Assembly: GCA_036250225.1 (NCBI GenBank)
Contig: JAPZLL010000028.1
Location: 186,001-250,000 of the forward strand
Reading direction: 5' to 3'
From: Cercophora sp. LCS_1
Lineage: Eukaryota > Ascomycota > Sordariomycetes > Sordariales > Lasiosphaeriaceae
Length of the DNA: 64,000 nucleotides
Shown here: positions 1-12,117 of the stretch, piece by piece
Layout: the number at the start of each line of letters is the position of its first letter
Numbering within the stretch: position 1 is the stretch's first letter
The notes under the pieces: model-generated
Databases searched by the model: none
The model's input: the letters and a program-made list of their open reading frames with translations, nothing else
Told to the model about the DNA's origin: nothing
Made by a program: the position numbers and the translations under genes

Positions 1-629
1 ACAACCCTGGCATGCCCAAACGCAACTTTGTCGGACCGTTACCGGCGCCCGGGTCAGTGGTCTCTGGTGCGCTCTCCCGAGGTGGATCTCGACCCGCAAC
101 GGAGCGTGCGCTCATCACCCCCTGGCACTGGCGCGGCTCCACAAACGGCTGTCTACGACCAACCACTGGCGGTCCAAATCGATTTGGATCAAAACCAGGA
201 GCTGGGATGACCCAGGATCCCCCCGAGAAGGCAGGCCGTTCTGCGTAGGGGCTAGGTAAGTTGGCAGCAGCTTAGCAGTTCCGGGGCAAGCCCTGCTCGC
301 CACATGTCCGTCATGTGAATCGAATTCCATCCAATGTCGCGCACTGTCCCATTCACTGGCGGTGTTCAGACCGCAAAAGCGAGAGGTGGTGGTCGGCAGT
401 ATATATCCTCGCTGTGTCCAACTGACCTCTAGGCTCTCTCCCCTCTCCACTACCAATCCTCTTGGGTGTGGAAGCACAAAAATAAAAACAGCACCGCTAG
501 ACTCCGCTCTGCCCGCATCCGACGATCCCGACTAGATCCGAGGCAGATTCTGACTTCCATTGCGCCAAGATAGAGACAGGCGACTCACCGCTCACCTAGG
601 TGAAGATATCACAACCATCAACAGCAGTC
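1..629. other. Left edge and upstream region of the dehydratase gene
   Basis: No reading frame here looks like a gene: the short frames have arbitrary composition and no recognisable motif. It presumably holds the promoter and 5' leader of the dehydratase gene that starts at 630. I see no clear TATA box or repeat. Confidence 0.5.
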
Positions 630-2650
630 ATGGCTCCTCACGCCGACGACACTCCGCCGCCCTCGGCCATTGAGCCTACCGGTAATGGCAGCAACGATAT
701 TGTCGGGAAGAACGAGCCCAAATATGAAGACTACATCCAGTGGAAGCCTCTCCCTCCCGGCGGTCCTCTCAACCGCTGGTCGCAGTCCCTGACAAGGGGC
801 CATGACTTTCCCGGTGCTCAGGCATGTCCTTCTCCTCATACTCCGTTGTGGTGCAGATGCTGACTCCAACAGGCCATGCTGTACGCAGCAGGTGTGCCCA
901 ACGAGGATATGATGAAGAACGCTCCCCATGTCGGCATCGCAACCGTCTGGTGGGAGGGCAACCCGTGCAAGTGAGTTTCTCTCCCGCTCCCGTTCCCTTC
1001 TGTATACAAGCTAACGCTCCCAGCACTCATCTTCTTGAGCTGGGCAAGGCCGTCAAGACCGCCGTCGAGAAGCAAGACATGCTCGCCTGGCAGTTCAACA
1101 CAGTCGGCGTCTCGGACGGCATCACCATGGGCAGCGAAGGCATGCGCTTCTCGCTGCAGACGCGCGAGCTGATCGCCGACAGTATCGAGTCAGTGACCTG
1201 CGCGCAACACCACGACGCCAACATCTCGATCCCTGGCTGCGACAAGAACATGCCCGGCGTCATCATGGCCGCAGCCCGCCACAACCGACCCTTCCTCATG
1301 ATCTACGGCGGCACCATCCGCAAGGGCCACTCGACCCTCCTCGACCGCGAGATCAACATCTCAACCTGCTACGAAGCAGCCGGCGCCTACGCCTACGGCC
1401 GCCTCACGCCCAAGTGCAAGTCCTCGAACGCAACCCCCTCCCAAGTCCTGACCGACATCGAGCGCCACGCCTGTCCCGGCGCCGGTGCCTGCGGCGGCAT
1501 GTACACAGCCAACACCATGGCGACCGCCATCGAAGCCATGGGTCTCTGTCTCCCCGGCTCGTCCTCCTTCCCAGCAACCTCCCCCGAGAAAATGCGCGAA
1601 TGCACCAACGCAGCAACGGCCATCCACACCCTCATGGCACACGACATCCGCGCGCGCGATCTCATGTCGCGCGCCGCCTTCGAAAACGCCCTAGTCCTAA
1701 CCATGGTCCTAGGCGGCAGCACCAACGCGACCCTCCACTTCCTCGCCATGGCCTCCTCAGCCGACATCCCCCTCACAATCGACGACATCCAACGCACCTC
1801 CAACCGCACGCCTTACCTCGCCGACCTCGCCCCCTCAGGCAAATACTACATGGAAGACCTCTACTCCGTAGGCGGCACGCCCGCCGTCCTGAAAATGCTC
1901 ATCGCAACCGGTCTCATCGACGGCACGATCCCCACCGTGACAGGAAAAACCCTCGCCGAGAACGTCGCCTCCTGGCCCTCCCTCGACCCCGGCCAACGCA
2001 TCATCCGCCCCCTGGCAAACCCCATCAAGAAGACCGGCCACATCCGCGTCTTGCGCGGTAATTTCTCCCCCGGCGGCGCCATTGCAAAGATCACAGGCAA
2101 AGAAGGTCTTTCCTTCACCGGACGCGCCCGCGTGTTCGACAAGGAGCACGAACTCAACGACGCGTTGTCGCGCGGCCTGATCCGCAACGACGAGGGCAAT
2201 CTCGTTCTCATCGTCCGCTACGAGGGACCCAAGGGTGGACCGGGCATGCCAGAGCAGCTGAAAGCCAGCGCGGCGATTATGGGTGCCGGGCTGACCAACG
2301 TGGCGTTGGTTACGGATGGTCGATATAGCGGTGCAAGCCACGGGTTTATCGTGGGGCACGTGGTTCCCGAGGCGGCGGTGGGTGGACCGATTGCGTTGGT
2401 GGAGAACGGGGATTTGATCACGATCGATGCGATTGCGAACCGGATCGATATCGTGGCTGTGCCGGGGGAGAATGATGGGGAGGAGGAGGAGGAGACTGAG
2501 GCCGGGATTGCGGCTGTTTTGGAGCGGCGCAGGGCGGAGTGGACACCGCCTAAGATGAGGCCGATGAGGGGTGTTTTGGCCAAGTATGCACGGCTTGTTG
2601 GGGATGCTAGTCACGGTGCGGTGACGGACATTGGTGGTTCTGCTTGGTAA
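630..2650 (+). CDS. Dihydroxy-acid dehydratase family protein (IlvD/Ilv3 type)
   Basis: Exons 630-821, 873-970 and 1024-2650 join to 638 aa. The family removes water from 2,3-dihydroxy acids in valine/isoleucine synthesis and carries an iron-sulfur cluster. The three expected cluster cysteines are visible: Cys96 in WWEGNPCN, Cys169 in PGCDKNMPG and Cys253 in GACGGMYTANTM. The C-terminal VTDGRYSGASHGFIVGHVVPE block is also family-typical in pattern. ATG 630 is the only in-frame ATG before the conserved GHDFPGAQAMLYAAG region, whose join fixes intron 1 (822-872) as GC-AG; intron 2 (971-1023) is GT-AG. The N-terminus is acidic and Pro-rich with no obvious mitochondrial presequence, and an acidic Glu-rich insert lies near residue 590. 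Fungi often carry several members of this family, so this may be a paralogue, possibly acting on another substrate or outside mitochondria. The family is certain; the exact substrate is not. Confidence 0.93.
822..872 (+). other. GC-AG intron in the dehydratase gene
   Basis: The protein needs GAQ followed directly by AMLYAAG. The only join that gives this is CAG|GCATGT ... CCAACAG|GCC, a 51-nt intron whose donor begins GC. The nearby GT in GGTGCTC gives the wrong frame. Confidence 0.8.
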
Positions 2651-2689
2651 GGCCTGGTAGAAGGATGAGAGATGGTTGGGACGGCGGGT

Positions 2690-2766
2690 ATCGCCAAGGG
2701 CGAGACCGCCAGCGGAGGATCGCTAAGAGCGGTCGCTGAGGGCGACACAATATTCGCTACGGGCGG
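2690..2766 (+). repeat. Short imperfect repeat downstream of the dehydratase stop
   Basis: A motif like TCGC(C/T)(A/G)AGGGCG recurs at about 2690, 2720, 2733 and 2754 with small changes. It lies in the 615-bp space between the dehydratase stop and the end of the convergent mannosyltransferase gene, which otherwise shows no gene. Confidence 0.45.
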
Positions 2767-3265
2767 TAGATTGCTCTGGTAATGGCATAGACGATCGCTG
2801 GGATATAGAAACAAAAGGGTCAACAGGTACGTCGGCGACGGCGATAGACAAAACGTACCTGAGCATTGGGACGGTGTTGGGGGCCAACATATAGAAAAGA
2901 CACAGGCAATCAATGGCAAACTGCTTTCCTAACAATCCTTCCAATTCGTGCCGCCCATACAATATGTAGCTACTGCTGCGCCGAATTGCCTCCGAGCTCC
3001 AGTCTATGAATTATCATGTATATAACAAGTGACCAACGAGCTCACCTCTCCAAAGACAAGACCAACAGCGCAAACAGACTCGCCGACAAAACCAAAACCA
3101 GACAGCTCCGGAACCCCGTCACTTTGTCCCACACAGCAAATTCAGCACCCATGCGATCGGATCTATGTAACAAGAAAAGAAACCCGACGACCATGACCAT
3201 GCTTATATCCTCAACGTGATGATGGGATGAGAGAGTCGTCACTCGTGTCGTTACCGCCAACGCGA

Positions 3266-5009
3266 TCAAGGGCTGGCCCATCCGCCCGCCACGTCCACCC
3301 ACTCGGCCAGGCAGCTGCCCTCCTTGCCCTCCACGTCGACAATGTCCGTGTCGCAGCGGCACCGGCACCCGACGCCGTTCTCCTTGGGCGTGTCAAACTC
3401 CTCCCAGTACTGGTCCTCCTCGATGCGCTTGCGTTCGTCGGTAGTCGTCGTCTCCAGCCACGGCTCGCGTGGGAGCTGTCGTGCCGGCGCATTGGCCGGG
3501 CAATGCTGGATGGTTGTATGGCGGTAGCCAAAGTCGCGGAAGTAGTGGATGTCGCTGGGTCCAAGGAGGACACCAGCCGCAAGCGAGTGGATGGGAGCGT
3601 CACCCCACTGGTAGTCAAGGTTAGCGGAATCCACTGAAAAGGGGAAGCGACGAAACGTACCCGTTCCATCCAGAAGCCGCCGCTGCGGTCCATCATCTGG
3701 AAGAAATCCTCGTACGGCTTGCTCCGGAAAAAGTCAAGTCGGGCAATCTCAAAGTTGGACCAGAAGTGGCACATGTTGTACTTTTCGCCCTCCATGGCTT
3801 CAAAGTCAATCTCGGGCAGCTTGCTATGGCCAGGCTCGGTACGCAGAATTTCCTCGGGAAGCGACGGTTTGTCGTCGGCGACTTCGGGCTCCTTCTCAGG
3901 TTGGGGCTCGACAAACATCTCCCACAGGCCCTGCGAAGTGATATTGTTGACGCGCTTGTATGCCGATGCATAGCGGAAGATGTTGGGGACGGTCTCGCGC
4001 AGCTCCTTGACAGCAATCGTGAATCCGTACGTCTTGTTGTTCTCAATCATCTGGAGGAAGGGATCACTGCACGGGGTTAGCAGAGGCCAGCAGTGTCAGA
4101 CGCGAAACGTACTAGGTGATGTCGCAGAAGTACTTGATCTCGGGCTCCAACCGCCAGTACCACTCGTATTTGGCAAGAAGGGGGTGCTTGTAGAAGAATC
4201 TGGGCTTGTTAGCTTTGATCGTTGTGGGCACCACTAGACACATACCCCGAGTAGAATCTGCACATGGAGTGGTAGCTCTCGAGTCCGCCGTACATGACAG
4301 CAGCATCGCCCTGCTTTGCGATGCCTTCCTTGGCAACCTTGGGGTCGATCCAGTCGGGGAAGCCCCACATGTCAGGACCAACCTTGCCAAACTCGACTTT
4401 GGCCTGCGTGTAGTTCTTGACCGTGTCCTTGAATGTCTGGTTGAAATCGCCATCGTTCAGGAACACATAGGGATAGTTGTACCACCGGTTGAAGTGGCGC
4501 TCAATCGACTTCATCGACTGGATCACGCCATCCAATTCCTTGTTTCTGGCGAGCACGACAAACGCGGCGTTGGCGCGGGGCTTGCTGGTGTCGGGCTCGA
4601 GGCAGCCGGTAACGAAGACCTTGTCGTACTTTTCGCTGATTTTCCTGCGGGTCTCTTGTCAGCACACAAGTCCGAACTGTCGGGCATGTGCCCAATTGGA
4701 GCGGCGCAGGTTGGCAACTTACTTGATAGCAGGAGGAGCACCTGCCGGAAGCAGTATTCGCCCCGGCGAGCTGGGATGTCTGACGAACAGCATCAGGATC
4801 AAGATGACCACGATGCAGGGGAAGAGCACGACGACGCCGAGCGGCACCGAGATGGTCGAGTTGCCCCTAAGCCTCAGTGGCCTCTTGAAGTATGCCACCC
4901 GAGAAGCCCATGTCTTCCGTGTTCGTGTTTTGCTCTTTTCGTCTGTGACGGGCAGTTGGGGAGGGCCGTTGGCAGGTATGAACTTGCCGGCTCGGCGGAG
5001 GAGATCCAT
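3266..5009 (-). CDS. Alpha-1,2-mannosyltransferase, GT15 family (Kre2/Mnt1/Ktr type)
   Basis: Exons on the minus strand are 5009-4723, 4644-4246, 4199-4113, 4066-3661 and 3607-3266, giving 506 aa. GT15 enzymes add alpha-1,2-mannose from GDP-mannose to O- and N-linked glycans in the Golgi. The protein has the expected type II layout: a short basic cytosolic tail, one membrane anchor at about residues 57-76, a stem, then the lumenal catalytic domain. Family hallmarks are ANAAFVVLARN, SIERHFNRWYNYPYVFLND, YEWYWRLEPEIKYFCDI, YGFTIAVKE and the WSNFEIARLDFFR region. The C-terminus is Cys-rich (CRCRCD). All four introns are 46-78 nt with normal borders. The gene converges with the dehydratase gene. 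Assignment within the KTR family is not possible by reading. Confidence 0.94.
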
Positions 5010-8000
5010 CGTGATGGATTCCGCAGCGAGAGACGCCCACTGCTGGGTGTCGCTCTGACGAAAAGGATGCTTGGTATTAGGAGGGTATGGTGATTATCGT
5101 CGCAGTCGTCGCTGGACGGACGTTGTCGCGCGATCGCAAAGTGCGATGGTATTTTCCCGGCCGTGTCTCGAATCAAAAGGGAGAAGGGGATTCGTTTCTT
5201 GGCAATTAAAAAGATAAGCAGCAAAAAATGCTACAGAAGAGAAACCGGTTCCACGCTGACTCCCTGGTCGACGCCAAAGCAAGATGCGAGAAGCGAGTGG
5301 CAGGGAAACAAGACTTTTCCCCGGAGGCGGATTGCGGGAGGCGAAGGCCCGGATGGTTTGGAGTCTCGAGCTGGAGGTGGAAAGAGCCGTCTGTCTGGGC
5401 TGTTACGCGTCAGACGTTCGGGTGCAGGCCTTGGTTGTTTGGGGAGCCTGCTGCGCGAGGAGTGGGCCGAGGGCCGGCGCTGGAGAGTCGCGTCAGACGA
5501 TGCGCCACTGTCTTGACGACATGGAGAGCGTCGACGTGACGGTCGGGGAGGGCGGTGGTCAATTGCCGCCGCTGGTCGCTGGTGTCGCCGAATTTGACAG
5601 CAAGAGGTTTTGGCGAAAGCTGAGAGCTGGAATCGCTGGCCCAGCCAGGCCAAATTTGGCTTCTCTCCTGTCAGCAAAAATTGTTAGGAGAGATTGCGGG
5701 AATCCACCCGTTGACAGCCAATCAGGCGATGCGTGTTCCATGCATTGGCCTGGAACGTGCTTGGCAGGTTCTGGTTCAGGGGCTGCCGCCACCGGCAGCT
5801 GGCGCCAATCCGCCAATCCGACACTGGCGGGCTGCACCCGTAGACATCAGAAAGACAGCTCTTTCTGTGCGTTTTTCCATCTTCATTTCTGACATGCGCA
5901 CGCAACCAAGTTCGATCTCTAGCTTGCTGTTTCTTTCATCTGGTCTTTTTCTGCATTTGCTTTGGCTGGCTCTGCCAAGAATGCCAGATGCGCATCCTTC
6001 TATAAATAACGCGATCGCTTCGGATTTCCTTGCTTTCGTCATTCCCCTTTTCTTCTCCACAGGATCGCCACTAGAACCACAAAGCACCAACGAGAGGCCA
6101 ACGCGTTCTCAGCCTCAACCCAGCCGCCATCGGTGTCCTTGCGGCCAAAGTCAAACGGCGGGTTTGAAACAATCGGGATCCACCGCCTCGACTGCAATGT
6201 TTCATGACCGATGATCGGTGGGCAGTATCCACAGCTTGCAACAATTCCTGGTTCTGTCGAAGTTGGTGAGTTGGCAGCAGCGACAAACATTCCAATCTTT
6301 CACTGCCTTCCTTTGTTTCGACTGTTATATTCTGTAGACTTATGGACACAATTCAAAATGATTTTATCGTTTGTACTTGATCTCAACCGCAAATTTCCCA
6401 TTTCTGTGCTTTGCCAAGGTCTCGAGGAAAGGCAATGGGTTCAATCTTGCTTCAAGTCTCAACAAACACATGCATTTGAGAAGTATGGATATGAGAAATT
6501 AGCTTTTGAGATTGCTCGGAAGGTTTGGATGTCGCTATTTGTCACATTGAAAGTGCTAATCTACTTTGCCCTTTTTTTTGCGAAAGGAATGCACTCTGGA
6601 CCTCTCACAGATCGTTTCCTATCGTCAGTGATTTGGAAAGCTCATGATCTCACAGTTACTCTGTGAACCCATTTCGCTCGTTTCTGATCTTCTAACTGTC
6701 TGATGCGGCTACTAAGGGGATGTAGATCTTTTCGTCTTTTGACGCCTCGGTTTTCAAGGGTGGGTCCCTCTGGTGAGCGGAAAGCACCGCAAAGGGAGGC
6801 ACATCTCATGCTCAAAGCCAGCAACTATGCGCAAGATGACACCTCCCACCTATCCGGAACAAAAAGGGCTGGACTTGATGCATAAATCCACCTGGAACCG
6901 GTTGCTCAATCTTTGGGAGCAAAGGACTTTTCTTGGTGTCTTAAGGACCTGTGCCAAGGAAGTTGAATACCATCTTCCGGTACCCCTGGGCAAGCTCATG
7001 TGTTCATCAATGACCACCAGAGGCTTTAAAGACCGCCGGACGCCCAAAAACTAAAAAGTGCTCGGGTTGATTGTTTTTCTTGTTGATGGCCGACAACATC
7101 GCCATCGCGTGCCGGTGAGCTTCACCGTGGGGTATTGTGCTGGATGGGACCGGCCCCGGTCCAAGCTCCAAGTCGACAAACCGTAGCCTGCAGTCGGCTG
7201 CTACTAGATCCGCGACGCTATCACATTGTTTTATCCCGCTCCTGCGGAAGTTTCTTCCTTCTTTTCTACCTTTCTTCTCAGGCACACAGCAACCTCCTCA
7301 CGACGACTTATCAGTCCTCCTGCAGGAACTTCTTTCTCAAGACTCAACATCCTCCTCCCGACAGCTTGTCCATTCAATTCTGTTGCGGGCTTGGAACTTC
7401 TTCTGTCTCTTCAACCGTCTGGAGATTCTGGATCCTCCTCACGACGACCTGCACAGCCGTCTCGCGGAAATTCTTTTCTCTTCAGCCTTCCTTGAGAAGT
7501 CAGCACTACTAGCGACAGCTTGTCAGTCAGTTCTGTCACAGAGATTCTTCCCCTCAAACCGAAGACTAGGACCTCTTTGGGAATTCCTCCTTTCTCAGAC
7601 TCGGTGCTCTCCCCACGACAGCTTGTTCAGTCGGCCCTTCGGAATTGGAATCTCTCCCTTCTCGTCAACTTTCCTTTCCAAGCCCTGGCAACCTTGTCAT
7701 TTCGACTTGTCCAGTTCTCTCTTGTGGAAATTTCTTCCTTCTCGAGACTCGGTACCTTCACGGTAACTCGAGCAGCCAGCCTTATTGAGGAATCGGAGCT
7801 CCCTTTCTTCAACTTTCTTTCTGCCGACTCAGCATTTCCCCGCCGACAGCTTATCCAGCCAGTCAGCCCTGTTGCGGTCTTGGACGTTCCCTCTCAAGGC
7901 TAGACATCCTCTTCGCGTCACCTCTACTAGTCCTTGTGGGAATTCTTTCCTACTCAAGGCTCAGTCACTTCTCGCGGCAACTTACCAGTTAGTACCGTTG

Positions 8001-8326
8001 AAAAATCCTCTACTTCACTGCAACCTTCCTTCTAACAGTATCCTCTCAACGACAGCTTGTCTCGTCAGCCCTGTTGTGGAGTTTTTTCCCTTCTTTTCTA
8101 GTCTTCATTCACAAGCGGCCGACATCCCTCCGACAGCTTGTTCAGTCAGTTCTCATCCAGAAGCCTCCCACCAAAAAAAGAACCTTCAAAAGACGCGACA
8201 CACTTCTCGCGACACCTGTCCAACGTTCAGAACTTTCTTGCACCTTTGTTCTCGAGTGCTCGGCATCCTTCTTGCGAACAGCTTGTCCAGTCCCAGACCA
8301 ACAACCAGCCGCAACCATCAGCAATC
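5010..8326. other. Long intergenic region between divergent GT15 and SET genes
   Basis: This 3.3 kb stretch has no convincing gene. The GT15 promoter should lie at 5010-5700. A relatively AT-rich patch is at about 6280-6660. The last kilobase is the degenerate repeat listed separately. Long frames at 7137-7766 and 7785-8402 come from the repeat and change frame between units. Confidence 0.55.
7304..8300 (+). repeat. Degenerate ~75-bp tandem repeat upstream of the SET gene
   Basis: A core resembling CGACAGCTTGTCAGTCAGTT, followed by TCTGTTG(C/T)GG and a pyrimidine-rich tail, recurs about every 56-103 bp. Copies start near 7304, 7359, 7445, 7513, 7616, 7703, 7763, 7844, 7914, 7975, 8050, 8131, 8209 and 8277. 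The array ends about 30 bp before the SET-domain start codon, so it is probably transcribed as 5' leader. Copies are strongly diverged and the strand is pyrimidine-rich throughout. Confidence 0.75.
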
Positions 8327-9447
8327 ATGGGGAAGAACCACCGTAAGTACTTACACCATGCTATCTCTGAAGCAAGTTGCTGACCCCCACAGCGTACCGT
8401 GACCTCATCGCCTCCGTCTTCCCCTATGGCTTCAACAAGTTCGAGCTACGGCCGTCGGCAGGCAAAGGCTGGGGTGCCTTTGCCTCGGTCGCGATCTCAA
8501 AGGACACCACGATCCTCAGTGATCCATTCATGATCGTCATCGACGAGGACCCCGAGCGGACTGAGTCTGACGTGGCGAAGATGGTCGGAGGGCTGGACGA
8601 TAAGCAGAAGGAAACATTTTCGCGCCTGCGCGTCAACGCAGAACGTGCCAAGTCGGCCACACTGCTCGACACATTCAATGCGAACTCGTTCTGTTTTCCC
8701 CTGGCCGACTTCCCGGCGCAGGGGGTGGTCGCCATCACGGCGCGTTTCAACCACTCCTGCGACCCGAACGGCAAGCTCGACATGGCACTTGTGCAAGTCC
8801 CCGGCGCGGACGAACCCCAGGCATGCATGGTCACCGCAGCCGTGCGGGACATTGCCGTTGGTGAGGAGATCACCATCTCGTACGGCACCGACTTTTTTCT
8901 GCGGACGGCTTCCGAGCGCCAGGCGAGCCTCAGCTTCGCGTGCGACTGCCGCGTCTGCGTCCCTGGTCCGGTCCGAGAGGAAGAGGACGCCCGCCGTGCC
9001 TATGCCCGCCGCCACCGTTTCCTCATGACGGGCAACGATATCCCCGGCTCACCACCGGGCTTCCACATTGAACACGTGCACCCAATTTGGCGGGAGAGGG
9101 CCATCAACCGCACAACACCACACTGTGCGCAGCTTACCTTTGAGCTCATTGGCAATCTTGCCATCCTGAAGGCACTTGGGGAGTTGACTCCCAACAACAT
9201 GGGGCTCATCAAGAACTTGGTCGTCAATCTCCTCAACGAGGCAATGAGCACGCTGCAGGCGCCGGACCATCTGGGCGTGATTCGATATGCGCTGATGCAG
9301 ACGACCGTCGCAAACATGGTGGGCGTCGCCCTTCTCTTGCAGAACAGAAACGATCCGGCTGACGGCGTGGTTCCCATCAAGGATGCGGCCAAGGATGCGT
9401 TTATCAAGGGCGTATCGTTTTGGGGGATTCGACACCGACATCGCTGA
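8327..9447 (+). CDS. SET-domain protein (putative lysine methyltransferase, SMYD/Set5-like)
   Basis: Exons 8327-8342 and 8393-9447 give 356 aa; the first exon encodes only MGKNH plus one base, and the 50-nt intron has GTAAGT and CCACAG borders. SET proteins transfer methyl groups from S-adenosylmethionine to lysines of histones or other proteins. The visible blocks are GKGWGAFASVAI (about 29-40), the FNHSCDPNG block (124-132), GEEITISYG (162-170) and a post-SET cysteine cluster CDCRVC (189-194). The order and spacing fit SMYD/Set5-like proteins, which recur as small fungal proteins with a helical C-terminal half. There is no MYND finger and no nuclear signal that I can see. The start is set by the splice join; the leader upstream is the tandem repeat. 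Target protein unknown. Confidence 0.85.
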
Positions 9448-10294
9448 CAGGGGGACACGCATATCGCCGCAGAGCACCGGTGAGACGCCAGATCAATGGT
9501 AGCACAGGAATGAAAACAAACGTCTCGCTACCCCAGATATTGAATCTCGCTTGTGCTAATGGCTTTTTCGCCTGCTGAGCGTTAGGTGTGACACCCTTTT
9601 TGTCTCCGAGCCCCAACCCATCGCCTCACGCCTCACTGTCTCTTGTGATACAACCGGATCACCACCCGAGCAAGTGCCGGGATCCGCCCAGCCCAAAAGC
9701 GGAGTGTTCTCGAAGCGGAAGTATTGTATACGCAAAAATGTTTGTCACGCTGACTTTTCTTGCTATCGGCTGCTTACCGGGTGATTAGCCCTCTGTGTAA
9801 GTGTCCCTTTTATCCATTGTTCTGGAAGGAGTCCCGTCCCCATTTATGACAAGGATTGACAGCCAAACATGAAGCGTTATGATGATAATGGAACGGTTAA
9901 TCTGTGGGGTAGGATTTATCCAGCGTCTTTGCACCCTTCCACAAACCCTAGACTGATAATCCCAACGAGATATTGGGCTTGGAAATAGACACCAGCCCGC
10001 TACTGGAGATGCGTCCATTGGCTGTGACGACATGTGCTCGTGGTCTCGGGCATTTGGGCGTAATATGCGCGGCTCTGGGTGCGGCAGATAGAGCACCTCC
10101 CACTCCGATTCGGCAGAGTGGCCCGGCCCTTGTTTGGTTGTAGCCGAGTTCCGTAGCTCTGGGCGAACACCCACCTTTCTTCCGTGTTGCCGGATGTTTT
10201 TTTTTCTGGGTGAAGGGTAAGGAGACATAAGACCCGGGTTTTGGAACTACTGGTTTTGTGTGTTTGCTTTGCACAGTACCGTACCACTGACAAG
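9448..10294. other. Intergenic region before the tyrosinase gene
   Basis: No gene seen. The region should hold the SET gene's 3' end and the tyrosinase promoter. Frames here are short and lack motifs. Confidence 0.5.
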
Positions 10295-11805
10295 ATGCGT
10301 GGACTCCAGACGGCTGTGCTTTCGTCTCTGATCGGGGCTGCGTTGGCGACCCCGGTGGAAAAGACGGAAAAGGTCGAGAAGAGGCAGTGGAGCTGGAAGA
10401 AGTGAGTCTTGTCTCTGTGAACTATGGCTGCTGTGTTGACAAGGCAGTGTCGTCATCCGCAATGGCGCGTACCCCCTCGACGTCGTCGATAAGCTCGAGG
10501 AGGCCACCATCCCCAAGGTCGAGGCGTGGATGGCCAAGAAGCCAAAGACAAAGTGCACGCTCGAGACGGCTGCCATCCGACGCGAGTGGTTTGTCTCTCT
10601 TTTCTCCTCTCTCCTCTGTCTCGTCACTAAAGAACACACAGGAGCGACCTGTCGATAGCAGACCGCGAAGACTACATCAAAGCCGTCCTCTGTCTGCAGT
10701 CCAAACCCGCCAAAGCACCCAAGGACAAAGTGCCCGGCGCCCTCAGCCGCTTCGACGACTTTGTCGCAACCCACATGACCACCGTCGGCCCGCTGCACAG
10801 CCCGGCGCAGCTCTTTGGCGGTCACAGGTACTACATCTGGGCCTACGAAAAGGCGCTCCGCGAGGAATGTGGATACAAGGGCTACCAGCCGTACATGAAC
10901 TACGACCGCTACGCCCAGGACCCCATCAACTCGCCCATGTTCAATGGGAATGCCACCAGTATGGGCGGCAACGGGGCCAAGCACAACTATCCTGGTGTTA
11001 ATACGGGTATGCGAAGGCCGTATGACAAGATTCCGCAGGCTGGAGCTGGCGGGTGTGTGACTGAGGGGCCGTTTAAAAAGTGCGTTTTTTTCTCTCTCCT
11101 TTCATTCTCTTTCCCCTGTCATCTTCTTGCGTTTGAATACTGACAAAATGAAGTATGGTCGTCTCCCTAGGCCCCATGTCCTCCGTCGTTCGCGACATCC
11201 CACGCAATCCCCGCTCCGACGGCATGGGATCCAACCCACGCTGCTTGCGTCGCGACGTCAACCGCGAGTCCGCCCTCGGTGCTACGGCCAACTATACCTA
11301 CAGCGCCATCATGGATAATCCGGATATCAACGCGTTTTATAACCGGTATTTGGGACAGCCGCAGCTGCAGAATGATCGGCATCCGTGGGGTGTATGTCTC
11401 CCTCAGCCTCAGCCTCAGCCTCACCCCTTGACAGTCACTAACAGGATGGTTATGTAGCTCCACAACGCAGGCCACTATATCCACGGCGGTGACCCCGGCG
11501 GCGACTTCTACTGCTCGCCCGGCGACCCGGCATTTTACTTCCACCACGGCATGCTCGACCGCGTCTGGTGGATCTGGCAGATGCAAGACCCCGACAAGCG
11601 CGTCGGGATGATTCCGACCGGCGCCATGCCGGGAATGCCCGGTATGCCTGGGATGGGTGGGTTCCCCGGGATGGGCATGGGCGGAGGCGCCAACTCGGAT
11701 CCGAGTGTGATTGATCTAAACTGGTCGGCGCCCAAGGTCAAGTTAATTGATGTTCATGATACGCTTGGAGGGTTGGATGGGGAGATGTGTTATATGTATG
11801 TTTAA
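10295..11805 (+). CDS. Secreted tyrosinase-type copper oxidase
   Basis: Exons 10295-10401, 10448-10588, 10642-11079, 11154-11391 and 11458-11805 give 423 aa. Tyrosinases use a two-copper site to oxidise phenols. A signal peptide (about residues 1-18) is followed by a Kex2-like KR site near residue 31. The CuA region reads HMTTVGPLH then x8 and HRYYIWAYE, placing His residues as expected; CuB has LHNAGHYIHGG and FYFHHGMLDRVWWIWQ. After CuB comes a Gly/Met/Pro insert (GMPGMPGMGG) and a C-terminal tail ending GGLDGEMCYMYV, without the long inhibitory domain of larger tyrosinases. Intron 4 contains a CCTCAG hexanucleotide repeat. The enzyme could act on melanin precursors or a secondary metabolite; no biosynthetic partner is adjacent. 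Confidence 0.9.
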
Positions 11806-12117
11806 CACAGGCACCGAGTAAGGTAAGGGAGAGAAGGGGGGTGGGAAAGAGGGAAGTATAGAGATGGGTGCATTTGATAGATTGGTATGAATTTGAGAAC
11901 TATTACCTACCTAGCTGTGTTCATGAGTGTTGATTCCGTGATACCAGTCAGTCAGTCGAGGACATACTATTCTGTACCAGTAAGGTCTTTGAATTGTCAA
12001 ACCAAGGAGATTAAAATCGCCACATACCCAAACGCCTTGTCAATCTCACCACCCAAACACCATCAAACCCAATCCAAAGGCAAACTACAGCTAGATAGCT
12101 AGGTACAAAGTAAACAC
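11806..12117. other. Convergent 3' intergenic region
   Basis: Separates the tail-to-tail tyrosinase and 930-aa genes. Nothing else seen. Confidence 0.5.

Noticed and set aside
7137..7766. 209-residue frame in the repeat upstream of the SET gene
   Set aside because: Unit spacing is not a multiple of three, so the frame is not preserved between units; more likely non-coding leader.
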